The translations under genes were made by a program, and so were the position numbers. DNA of 64,000 nt from Agrobacterium sp. RAC06 (GTDB lineage: Bacteria; Pseudomonadota; Alphaproteobacteria; Rhizobiales; Rhizobiaceae): NCBI RefSeq assembly GCF_001713475.1, contig NZ_CP016499.1, positions 3,068,501 to 3,132,500 on the forward strand, read 5' to 3'. Under the pieces are notes generated by a model, which had not been told where the DNA came from, did no database searches, and was given only the letters and a program-made list of their open reading frames with translations. Positions 29,301-36,305 of this stretch are shown piece after piece (position 1 is the stretch's first letter; every line of letters starts with the position of its first letter).

Positions 29301-30617
29301 CATTGCCCCAATCTGACTAGGGGTCAGGGCGGAGATCTGCGAAGGCGTAAGGCCCGTGACGGCAGACGAACTCAACGCACCGATCTGGGCAGCCGAAAGA
29401 CCAGCGACCTTGTCGCTCGACAGGCTTCCGATCTGGGTTGCGGTCATGGCCGCGATCTGAGAGGTGCTGAGCCCCTTGAGCTGATCGACACTCATCGCGC
29501 CGAGTTGCTCGGCATTCAGGCCAGCGACGGCCTTTGGTGTGAGTGCTGCGATCTGTGTTGCGGTAAAGCCCGCGACGGTCGCTGGCGGCATGGCTGCGAT
29601 CTGTGTCGCGCTGAGCGCCCTGATCTGGGTTGCGGTGAGTGCAGCCAGCTGCTCTTCGCTGAAGGCTGACATCTGGGTGCGGGTGAGAGCGGCAATCTGA
29701 GCGCCGGTGAGGCTCGCCATCTGATCCGGCGACAAAGCCGCGATCTGGTCTACCGAAAGACCCGACATGGCGCGTGGATTGATCGCTGCAATCTGGCTTG
29801 TCGAAAAATTGGCCACCTGTTCGGTACTGAACGCGGGCAGTTGCTTCGAGGTCAGCGTTGCCATCTGCGCCGTGGTCAACGCACCGACCTTTTCATTGCC
29901 CAGACCTGCAATCTGCGTGGTCGAGAGGCCAGTGATCGCACGCGGCGAAATGGCCGCAACTTGCGTCGCGGAGAGCGCGCCAAGTTGGTCGGAGCTCAGC
30001 ACTGCAACCTGGGTTGCACTCAGGGCTGCCATCTGCTGGGTCGAGAAGGCGCCGACTTGCGCGGGGGTGAGCGCTGCGATCTGGGTCGGCGTGAGCGTCG
30101 CGATCTGGTTCGGCTTCAAGGCCGCGATCTGGGTGGTGCTGAACCCGGCCAGTCTCTCGGCAGATTGCCCGCGCAAGGCAGCCGTGTTGATCGCCGCCAT
30201 GTCTTCCGGCGAAAACGTCGCGAGGTCTTCCGCGCTGAAAGCGCTCAGTTGCGTTGCGGTCAATCTGGCGACCTGTGCGGGGGTCAAGGCTTCGGACTGC
30301 TCGGAAGACAACCCGCCGAGCTGGCTTGCCGACATCGCCGCAATCTGCGAGGCAACCAGACTTGAAACATCTTCGGTCGACAGGGCGGTGATCTGGTCCA
30401 GCGTCAGGCCGGTGATCGAACGGGGCGCGATTGCCTTCAACTGCGACGTCGACAGGCCTGCGACGGCTTCCGTCTGCAGCGCCGAGATCTGGGACGACGT
30501 CAGGGCGCCTACCTGCGTGCTCGACAGCTGGCTGATTTCGTCGTCTGACCAGGAGCTAACCGTCGAGTTGGGGAGCGCCCGGATCTGGGCTGGGCTGAGC
30601 AGGGAAATCGACGTCAT
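26367..30617 (-). CDS. Giant octapeptide-repeat protein, 1416 residues, function unknown
   Basis: The protein is a 12-residue head (MTSISLLSPAQI), 174 consecutive octapeptides and a 12-residue tail (ending YQAAGS); 12 + 174x8 + 12 = 1416. The octad consensus is x-A-L-[S/T]-x-x-Q-[I/L/V]. Position 3 is nearly always hydrophobic, position 4 Ser/Thr, and position 7 mostly Gln. There is no signal peptide, membrane segment or visible Cys, and only three Trp. Ser/Thr-x-x-Gln/Glu resembles a helix N-capping box, so each octad might form a short helical turn of a solenoid; a beta-solenoid is an alternative. The start at 30617 has AAGAGG 12 bases upstream. The gene is alone between phnF (convergent) and a P-type ATPase (divergent), so context gives no function. 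Surface, adhesion or scaffolding roles are only guesses. No secretion genes are adjacent. Confidence 0.9.
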   Translation of the reverse strand: MTSISLLSPAQIRALPNSTVSSWSDDEISQLSSTQVGALTSSQISALQTEAVAGLSTSQLKAIAPRSITGLTLDQITALSTEDVSSLVASQIAAMSASQLGGLSSEQSEALTPAQVARLTATQLSAFSAEDLATFSPEDMAAINTAALRGQSAERLAGFSTTQIAALKPNQIATLTPTQIAALTPAQVGAFSTQQMAALSATQVAVLSSDQLGALSATQVAAISPRAITGLSTTQIAGLGNEKVGALTTAQMATLTSKQLPAFSTEQVANFSTSQIAAINPRAMSGLSVDQIAALSPDQMASLTGAQIAALTRTQMSAFSEEQLAALTATQIRALSATQIAAMPPATVAGFTATQIAALTPKAVAGLNAEQLGAMSVDQLKGLSTSQIAAMTATQIGSLSSDKVAGLSAAQIGALSSSAVTGLTPSQISALTPSQIGAMSSAQITALKTTQVAAFTADQIAGLTPTQIRGLTGPQLAAMPENVITGFSDEQIAALSTRAIAGLTAEQIGGLSMDQLDALSTSQIGAMNATQIAALPQEAIEAMSPAKIAAISAKAITGLTSENLASLAPAQIAALTVTQIRGLKADQVSGLTAFQTESMTNSQITALTAAQLSALSVDAVKVWSPSQLAAVSPTSISGLTTDQITALNDSQIDGLTAAQISRMSGPQIGALSKEQLAAFLPTEIASISASAISSISADKIDGLSLEQIARLTTAQISAMKSEQLVAFTPTQLASLTSTQLQAVTSAQIAALSPSNIASLSREQIASLSARSIASLSNEQIAAMSADQIDAMTATQISGLTASQLGAMRKADILAFLPAEIAAINTTALSSLDAETIAALSIDQIAAMTPAQLGALSTDQVAALTPTQLDAMSAKQLAGFGATQATALTTAALGALTPDQIAGLSTAAIAALSTTQIAALSTIQIEALTTAQIGALTATQVAALTPTQLSNLPATKLAAISATGIAGLTTQQIAGLGADQISALTAAQIGGLTPAQIGAMTPQQVTLLSNTQIAALSATQVAALTNDALATLTSEKIAALTVKAIPGLTATQIASMSTTQIESMSQAQIAALTSTQIGALSSAQLATFSNAELAAIAPTAFPGLSAANIAGLSQEQIGVLTAAQIGALTFDQLNALRPDQLGVMTPTQIGALTATQLASLSAGTISGLSATQIAAISTKAIAGLSTAQIATLTASQIDAMTSAQFGALNATQLSAFSPTALETLTSADIAALSPSAVGGLSPTVFATLQPEQIASLTTGQVAALSYHQLRAMTQDQIGAMTTAQIGAMNAVQLATLGTDRVGWLTTDQISAMDPKAIGGLSVAQVSALTAAQAEALTPAQVAGLSSAQLTAMGANNLRTFSTEDLAAISQQAIPGLTVSQISNMTSAQLQAITTTQSNYLSPDQIAAVLAAYQAAGS
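26406..30581 (-). repeat. 174 in-phase 24-bp coding repeats (octapeptide array)
   Basis: I segmented the whole translation by hand into octads ending in the hydrophobic residue at position 8. All 174 stay in one phase with no insertion or deletion. Codons vary between copies, so the DNA copies are diverged and the periodicity is kept at protein level. Typical units: AALTPTQI, GALSATQV, AGLSTTQI, AAMSADQI. Confidence 0.93.
26526..30197 (-). repeat. Nine 408-bp super-repeats (17 octads each)
   Basis: Octads that break the Gln rule (pattern AAIxxxAI, with position 7 Ala/Ser/Gly) recur at numbers 17, 34, 51, 68, 85, 102, 119, 136, 153 and 170, exactly every 17 octads. A second set lies 10 octads later each time: 27, 44, 61, 78, 95, 112, 129, 146, 163. 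The octad after each usually has Gly or Ser at position 2. The unit is thus 136 residues, split 10+7 octads. Confidence 0.88.
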
Positions 30618-31006
30618 CGCTATCGGCCTCTTGTTCTGAAACGAATGTGCTCAAATGTGTTCCACCGGTTGGCATGCAGCCGATCGAGGCAATGCGTCTC
30701 AACCTTTTCAACACCTTCCGGCACAAAGTCTTGTCTGGCGGGTCTGAGGACATCGCGCAGGACCACCTGCTTTTAAGCCGCAAGGCTTGCCTGAGCCTGT
30801 GCTTCCACACCTCCCGGTTGGTTGTCGCCGACAGGCGTCCGAGGCGCGAAGCCGAGGCCGGCATCGTCCAGAATTGTCATAGATCAAGGCGAGAGGCCTA
30901 TCATGACGACATTCTCCCGCACGTCAGCAGATGCAGTACCCGCAAGGGCTGCCGAGGCCATTCTTCAGCGGGCCTGTTCGAGAATCGAAATGCGCAGAGG
31001 ACTGGG
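30618..31006. other. Intergenic region between the octad-repeat gene and the P-type ATPase
   Basis: A 389-base divergent region. It holds an FNR/FixK-like site at 30874-30887 and a possible small leader ORF at 30903-31010. The first 250 bases show no recognisable gene or repeat. The ATPase frame is open through this part but lacks family similarity there. Confidence 0.6.
30874..30887. promoter_or_regulatory. FNR/FixK-type box (anaerobox)
   Basis: TTGTCATAGATCAA differs at one position from TTGAY-N4-RTCAA. It lies 120 bases before the ATPase start. If it acts as an activator at -41.5 the transcript would start near 30922; a CATTCT at 30910-30915 could be the -10. Confidence 0.55.
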
Positions 31007-31010
31007 ATGA
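30903..31010 (+). CDS. Possible 35-residue leader peptide
   Basis: A short frame (starting MTTFSRTSADAVPAR) with AGAGG 6 bases before its ATG. Its TGA overlaps the ATPase ATG (ATGA), as in coupled genes. There is no similarity to a known family. If the FNR-type site drives a start near 30922 this peptide would not be made. It is listed because both the ribosome-binding sequence and the overlap are good. Confidence 0.3.
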   Translation: MTTFSRTSADAVPARAAEAILQRACSRIEMRRGLG

Positions 31011-33712
31011 ACGACAGAACCGCAGATTTTATGCCGCATGCCCTGCCGCCGCAGGTGGTGCTCCAGGCGATGGATACGGATGTCGCGGGGCTCGGGGCAG
31101 AGGAGGCCAAGCGAAGGCTGGAGGTCCATGGTGCCAATCGTCTGCCTGTAGCGCCAAAGCGCAGCCCCGTCGTCCGCTTTCTGTCGCAGTTCCACAATGT
31201 CCTGATTTATGTCCTGCTGGCTTCCGCAGCGGTCACAGGTTTCATGCAGCACTGGATCGATACGGGCGTCATCCTCGCGGTTGTCTTCGGCAATGCCGTC
31301 GTCGGTTATCTGCAGGAAGGTCGTGCCGAAGATGCGATGAATGCGATCAGGGTCATGCTGGCGCCGCATGCCGCGGTGCTGCGTGACGGCCGCCGGACTT
31401 CGGTCGATGCCGCCGATCTCGTGCCGGGAGACATCGTGCTGGTCGAGGCCGGCGATCGCGTTCCCGCGGATCTGCGACTGCTGGAAGCGCGAAGCCTGAA
31501 GGTCGAGGAGGCGGCCCTGACGGGGGAATCGGTGCCTGTCGACAAGACCCACGAAGCCGTCTCAGCCGATTCCGTTCTGGGTGATCGCAGTTCGATGCTG
31601 TTCAGCGGAACGCTGGTTGCCACGGGGACGGGCAAGGGTGTCGTGGTCGCGACTGGCATGGCAACGGAGATCGGCAAGATCAGCGGGATGCTGGAGGCAG
31701 TGGAGTCTCTCTCGACGCCGCTCGTTCGGCAGATGGATGTCTTTGCGCGCTGGCTTACCCTCTTCATCCTCATCATATCGGGCATGCTGCTCGCCTACGG
31801 GCTGGTTGTCAGGCATCTGCCTTTCGATGAACTGTTCATGACCATTGTCGGTCTTGCCGTCGCAGCGATCCCCGAAGGTCTCCCGGCGGTCATGACGATC
31901 ACACTTGCCGTCGGTGTCCAGGCGATGGCTGGTCGCCATGCGATCGTCCGACGACTGCCGGCGATCGAGACACTGGGTTCGGTGTCCGTGATCTGCACGG
32001 ACAAGACTGGTACGCTGACGCGCAATGAAATGGTCGTGGCAAGCCTCGTGGCTGCGCGCCATGTCTATGCCGTTGATGGAGAAGGCTATACACCGGAAGG
32101 TGCCGTCCGCTGGAACGACGCCGATGTCGATCCGCAAGACCACGCCGTTCTCTCCGAATTCGCGCGTGCCGCCGGGCTCTGCAATGACGCCGTGCTGCAT
32201 TCGGCTGATGGCGCCTGGCGCGTGGAAGGCGACCCCATGGAAGGGGCCTTGATGGCGCTTGCGGGCAAGATCACCGGGGGCGGCAGTGATCCCTTCACCG
32301 CAGGTTGGCGACGGATCGATGCCATCCCCTTCGATGCCGCGCATCGCTACATGGCCGTTCTTCACGTCGATGACGAGAACAACAGGCATGTCCATGTAAA
32401 GGGTGCGCCAGAGGCCGTTCTCGAGCTTTGCGCCACCCAGCGCATGCCGGATGGCTCGTCGGCAGCGCTCGACGCGCCATACTGGGAACACATGGTCGAG
32501 GTTCTTGCCTCCGAAGGCCAGCGCGTGCTCGCTGTTGCCGTCGGCGCTCCACCAAGCGGCGGGGCGCATCTTGTCCAGACCGACCTTCCCGGCACGCTGA
32601 CGCTGATTGGACTGGTGGGCCTGATCGATCCGCCGCGCCCGGAAGCGATTGTCGCTGTGGCCGACTGCCATCAGGCAGGCATCCGGGTGAAGATGATCAC
32701 CGGCGACCATGCTGCGACGGCCCGGGCGATCGCTGGAATGATCGGGTTGAAGAACACCGATCGGGTGCTGACCGGAGCGGATCTCGACCGCATGGACGAT
32801 GTCACGCTATCGCTTGCCGCCGCCGAGACCGATATCTTTGCTCGAACCTCGCCGGCTCACAAGTTGCGGCTGGTCACCGCGCTCCAGTCCCAGGGCTTGA
32901 CGGTCGCGATGACCGGTGACGGTGTCAACGATGCGCCGGCCCTCAAGCGGGCCGATGCAGGGATCGCGATGGGCGTGAAGGGCAGCGAAGCGGCGAAGGA
33001 AGCCGCCGAGCTGGTTCTGGCGGACGACAACTTCGCCTCTATTGCCGCCGCCGTTCGTGAGGGGCGCACCGTCTACGACAACATCAAGAAAGTGATCAGT
33101 TGGACCCTGCCGACGAATGCTGGCGAAGCGGGAACTATCATCGTCGCGCTCTTTGCCGGCCTGGCGCTCCCGGTCACGGCCGTCCAGATCCTTTGGATCA
33201 ATCTGGTCACGGCGACTACGCTCGGATTGGCGCTTGCCTTCGAGCCATCGGAAGAGGGTACCATGCGGCGACCACCGCGCCGGCGGGACGAGCCGCTTTT
33301 GACCAGCGACCTCATCTGGCATGTTCTGCTCGTTTCCGTGCTCTTTGCCGCTGCGGTTTTCGGAATTTTCTTCTACGCCCTGGACAGGGGTTATCCGATT
33401 GAGCTCGCACGCACGATGGCGATGAACACCCTGGTCGTCATGGAAATCTTCCACGTCTTCTTCATCCGCAATATCTACGGAACATCGCTCACCTGGCAGG
33501 CCGTGCGCGGGACGAAGGTCGTCTGGATCTGCGTGATCTCCGTATCGGTTGCCCAGTTCGCCGTCACTTATCTGCCCTTCATGCAATCCCTGTTCGGGAC
33601 GCAGAGCGTTCCCCTGCAGGACGGGTTGCTGATCGTCGGGATCGGGGCCGTGTTCTTCGCTCTGGTGGAAATCGAAAAGCAGATGCGTTTGGCATTCCGC
33701 AATCGGGGCTGA
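31007..33712 (+). CDS. P-type cation-transporting ATPase (P2/SERCA-PMR type)
   Basis: A 901-residue membrane pump. It has an N-terminal cation-ATPase domain (about 10-75), actuator with LTGESVPVDK, M4 motif PEGLP (Pro289), phosphorylation site DKTGT (Asp332), hinge MTGDGVNDAP (Met635), and about ten membrane helices. Compared with SERCA, the M5 Asn/Glu (NAGEAG) and the M6 Asn732/Thr735 ion ligands are kept, but the key M6 Asp (SERCA Asp800) is Ala736 (NLVTATT). The exported or imported ion is therefore uncertain: not a standard Ca2+ pump, possibly Na+/K+/H+ related. The start at 31007 follows GAGG and matches the family N-terminus; the frame is open 120 codons further upstream. Control by an oxygen-responsive regulator is suggested by the FNR-like site. 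Confidence 0.9.
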   Translation: MNDRTADFMPHALPPQVVLQAMDTDVAGLGAEEAKRRLEVHGANRLPVAPKRSPVVRFLSQFHNVLIYVLLASAAVTGFMQHWIDTGVILAVVFGNAVVGYLQEGRAEDAMNAIRVMLAPHAAVLRDGRRTSVDAADLVPGDIVLVEAGDRVPADLRLLEARSLKVEEAALTGESVPVDKTHEAVSADSVLGDRSSMLFSGTLVATGTGKGVVVATGMATEIGKISGMLEAVESLSTPLVRQMDVFARWLTLFILIISGMLLAYGLVVRHLPFDELFMTIVGLAVAAIPEGLPAVMTITLAVGVQAMAGRHAIVRRLPAIETLGSVSVICTDKTGTLTRNEMVVASLVAARHVYAVDGEGYTPEGAVRWNDADVDPQDHAVLSEFARAAGLCNDAVLHSADGAWRVEGDPMEGALMALAGKITGGGSDPFTAGWRRIDAIPFDAAHRYMAVLHVDDENNRHVHVKGAPEAVLELCATQRMPDGSSAALDAPYWEHMVEVLASEGQRVLAVAVGAPPSGGAHLVQTDLPGTLTLIGLVGLIDPPRPEAIVAVADCHQAGIRVKMITGDHAATARAIAGMIGLKNTDRVLTGADLDRMDDVTLSLAAAETDIFARTSPAHKLRLVTALQSQGLTVAMTGDGVNDAPALKRADAGIAMGVKGSEAAKEAAELVLADDNFASIAAAVREGRTVYDNIKKVISWTLPTNAGEAGTIIVALFAGLALPVTAVQILWINLVTATTLGLALAFEPSEEGTMRRPPRRRDEPLLTSDLIWHVLLVSVLFAAAVFGIFFYALDRGYPIELARTMAMNTLVVMEIFHVFFIRNIYGTSLTWQAVRGTKVVWICVISVSVAQFAVTYLPFMQSLFGTQSVPLQDGLLIVGIGAVFFALVEIEKQMRLAFRNRG

Positions 33713-33742
33713 CGCTCGTCCCGGTGCATCAAGCACGACAGG

Positions 33743-34420
33743 TCATCGGGCGGCGACAGTTGCTTCGCTTAGGAAGTGCCGCCCGAGGTGGCCGACCCCA
33801 TCCTGTATGTCTGCTTCGATTGCGGCCGACAGCGCATCAGGATCCCTTGCGCGGATCGCGTCCAGTGCCTCGGCATGCCGGTCAATTCGGTAGCTTTCTT
33901 CCAGCTTGGCCGTGGCCAGGCGCATGAACGGGCCGAGACGTAACCAGACGGACTCCGTCAGATCGAGAATGACACCACTCGCTCCGGGCTCGTAAAGCGT
34001 GCGATGGAAAAGGAAGTTGAGTTCCGTCGAGCGCAGCAGATCGTTCGCCGCATATGCGTCGTCGATCGCGGTATCGATCACCTGCAGACGTTCGAGCCGT
34101 TCGGCGTCGATATGCGGCAAGGCCCTGGTCGCTGCCAGTGTCTCGAGCGCGATGCGGGCGGCAATGATCTCCTCGAATTTGGAAAGCGTCATTTCCGGCA
34201 CGCGCACGCGGCGATTGTCGAGATATTCCAGGGCTCCGTCGGCCACGAGACGATGCAGCGCTTCGCGCACCGGCATGGCACTGACGGCCAGATCTTCGGC
34301 CACACCGTTGATGGTGATCGGCAGGCCTGGAGCGACCGCGCCTGACATCACACGGCTGCGCAAGGTCCGGTAGACCCGCTGCTTCAACGATTTCTCTGCC
34401 TTGCCTTCTTCAAATGCCAT
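33743..34420 (-). CDS. GntR-family (FadR/FCD) transcriptional regulator
   Basis: A 225-residue regulator. The winged-helix domain (about 12-75: VYRTLRSRVMSGAVAPG, VSAMPVREALHRLVADGALEYLDNRRVRV) is followed by an all-helical FCD effector domain (about 85-215). It is divergent from the glutamine amidotransferase gene across 157 bases that hold a TTTGATCAAA palindrome, so it probably regulates that gene. Ligand unknown. Confidence 0.92.
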   Translation of the reverse strand: MAFEEGKAEKSLKQRVYRTLRSRVMSGAVAPGLPITINGVAEDLAVSAMPVREALHRLVADGALEYLDNRRVRVPEMTLSKFEEIIAARIALETLAATRALPHIDAERLERLQVIDTAIDDAYAANDLLRSTELNFLFHRTLYEPGASGVILDLTESVWLRLGPFMRLATAKLEESYRIDRHAEALDAIRARDPDALSAAIEADIQDGVGHLGRHFLSEATVAAR

Positions 34421-34495
34421 GGTTCAGATCGAGATCCCGCCTTTTCGCTGCTATCGTGGACAGGGCGCGCCGAATAGCCGTGCACCCTCTTGAAA

Positions 34496-34505
34496 TTTGA
34501 TCAAA
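34496..34505. promoter_or_regulatory. Palindrome TTTGATCAAA, possible operator
   Basis: A perfect 10-bp palindrome in the gap between the FCD regulator and the amidotransferase, 73 bases before the latter's start. A binding site for the divergent GntR protein is plausible but unproven. Confidence 0.35.
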
Positions 34506-34577
34506 CTAGCATTTGGTATAGATGGACGGAGTGCAAGGCCCAAAGGCCGTTCTTTTCGCATGTTTCAGGAAGCCCAC

Positions 34578-35264
34578 ATGACCGCCAAGACCATCGGCAT
34601 TCTCGTTACGGGTCACTCACCCGCCGAACTCGCGACCGAGTACGGCAATTACGCCGATATGTTCGCCGCGCTGCTGGGCTATTTCGACTTCTCGTTCAAG
34701 CGCTACTTCGTCGTTGACGGCGAGTTCCCGCAAAGTCCGACCGAGGTCGACGGATGGCTGCTGACCGGCTCCAAGTTCGGCGTCTACGAGGACCATGACT
34801 GGATCCGCAAGCTTGAGGACTTCATTCGCCAGGTGCATGCGGCCAAGGTGCCCATGGTCGGGATCTGTTTTGGACATCAGGTGATGGCCAAGGCACTCGG
34901 TGGGCATGTCGAGAAGTTCAAGGGGGGCTGGTCTGCCGGTCCGGTGACCTACAAGCGGTCCGATACGGGCGAAGAGCAGGTGCTGCTTGCCTGGCATCAG
35001 GACCAGGTCATCAAGGTACCCGAGGGAGCCGAAGTCGTCGGCAAGACCGACACCTGCGAGAACGCCGTCATCCGCTACGGCGATTGGGGTCTCTCCTATC
35101 AGCCGCATCCGGAGTTTTCGCCGCGCTTCTTCGAGGGGCTGGCGGAGGCCCGCAAGGCTGCCATCCCCGAGCCGCTCTTCGAGAAGGTGAAGAAGGTCGA
35201 CGTTCCGATCGCGACGGACCGTATCGCTCAGGAAATCGGCGAGTTTCTCGGACGCGACCGCTGA
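34578..35264 (+). CDS. Type 1 (class I) glutamine amidotransferase
   Basis: A 228-residue cytosolic enzyme of the GATase1/GMP-synthase-like fold. The nucleophile Cys is in GICFGHQVMAKALGG (about 93-107) and the His-x-Glu pair is in YQPHPEF. Family members hydrolyse glutamine or gamma-glutamyl conjugates. A partner synthase is not encoded next door, so a stand-alone gamma-glutamyl hydrolase role is likely. The ATG at 34578 has AGGAAG 6 bases upstream; ATG codons further upstream are disfavoured. Confidence 0.88.
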   Translation: MTAKTIGILVTGHSPAELATEYGNYADMFAALLGYFDFSFKRYFVVDGEFPQSPTEVDGWLLTGSKFGVYEDHDWIRKLEDFIRQVHAAKVPMVGICFGHQVMAKALGGHVEKFKGGWSAGPVTYKRSDTGEEQVLLAWHQDQVIKVPEGAEVVGKTDTCENAVIRYGDWGLSYQPHPEFSPRFFEGLAEARKAAIPEPLFEKVKKVDVPIATDRIAQEIGEFLGRDR

Positions 35265-35270
35265 CTGCAG

Positions 35271-36182
35271 TCACACGGTCTGTCCACCGTCCCAGCTTTC
35301 CTTGATGAAGGCTTCGAAGAAATCCGAGAAGGTTGCTACCCTCAGCGGCAGCTGTTCGTAAGGCGGGTAGTAGAGCGTCAGCCAAATTTCCGGTGTGCTC
35401 CAGTCGGGGAGCACCTGGACCAGTCGACCGGCATGCAGATCCTCTTCAACGATGAAACGCGGCAGAAGGGCGATGCCCTCGCCTGCGACAGCGAGCCGGC
35501 AGAGGAAGTCTCCGTTGTTGATCGAGAAACGGCCCTTGGCTTCGATCGTTCTCGTCTGCCCTGGCCGGCTGAGTGCCCAGGTCTCCGTCTTCAGCTGATC
35601 GTGATAGCTCAGGCATTCTAGCCCGCTCAGGTCCTCGGGCATAACAGGCATGCCATGGCGGGCGATGAAGGAGGGCGCGGCGACCAGCAGCCGAGGCACG
35701 GGGCGGATCTTGCGCCAGATCGTCGACTTGTCGGTCGGCGGACCGGAAATGCGGATCGCGAGGTCGTAGTTCTCCTCAACGATGTCGATGAAGCGGTCCG
35801 AGAGTTCGATCGCCACGCTGGTGCGTGGATGAATGATTGCAAACTGTGACAGGACCGTCGGCAGGACTTTCATGCCGAGCGACATCGGGGCCGAGACGCG
35901 AAGCGAACCGGCGGTCACTTTCTGCAGATCCCGGGTTTCCTCCGTGGCGCGGGCGAGGCCCTGGACCAGCGGTGCGACACGCGCGGCATAGGCGGCACCC
36001 GCCGAGGTCAGCGATACCTTGCGCGTGGTGCGCAGCAAAAGCTGGACGCCGAGCTGTTCCTCCAAGCTAGAGATCGTGCGCGTGACCGAGGCGGGCGTCA
36101 TGCCGAGCAGGCGGGCTGCGGCGCTGAAGCTGCTCTGGCTGGCAACCGTCAGGAACGTTCTGATCGCTTCGAGCTCGCCCAT
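35271..36182 (-). CDS. LysR-family transcriptional regulator
   Basis: A 303-residue regulator with an N-terminal helix-turn-helix (about 3-62: AIRTFLTVASQSSFSAAARLLGMTPASVTRTISSLE) and a periplasmic-binding-like effector domain (about 90-295). It is divergent from the dioxygenase gene, and a T-N11-A box within a perfect inverted repeat lies 4 bases upstream of its start codon. It probably controls the dioxygenase/hydrolase pair in response to an aromatic or quinone compound (inference). Confidence 0.93.
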   Translation of the reverse strand: MGELEAIRTFLTVASQSSFSAAARLLGMTPASVTRTISSLEEQLGVQLLLRTTRKVSLTSAGAAYAARVAPLVQGLARATEETRDLQKVTAGSLRVSAPMSLGMKVLPTVLSQFAIIHPRTSVAIELSDRFIDIVEENYDLAIRISGPPTDKSTIWRKIRPVPRLLVAAPSFIARHGMPVMPEDLSGLECLSYHDQLKTETWALSRPGQTRTIEAKGRFSINNGDFLCRLAVAGEGIALLPRFIVEEDLHAGRLVQVLPDWSTPEIWLTLYYPPYEQLPLRVATFSDFFEAFIKESWDGGQTV

Positions 36183-36185
36183 CTG

Positions 36186-36208
36186 ATTATTGCTCCCAGT
36201 GAAATAAT
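36186..36208. promoter_or_regulatory. LysR-type regulator box
   Basis: ATTATT-11 bases-AATAAT, a perfect 6-bp inverted repeat with the T-N11-A core of LysR-type sites. It lies between the regulator and the divergent dioxygenase gene. Confidence 0.65.
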
Positions 36209-36305
36209 ATCCACAACATTACAACGGTTCACATCAGAAAAGCCATGGCCCATATTCCGTTCAACAGAACAAGGCCGGCGCGAGTGCCGGGAAAGGATCA
36301 GAGCC

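Noticed and set aside
26406..30581. Possible CRISPR array because of regular short repeats
   Set aside because: The 24-bp units are diverged, contiguous and coding with no constant repeat/variable spacer structure, and no cas genes are near.
30647..31006. N-terminal extension of the P-type ATPase
   Set aside because: No family similarity; a promoter-like site lies within it and a better start with a ribosome-binding sequence is at 31007.
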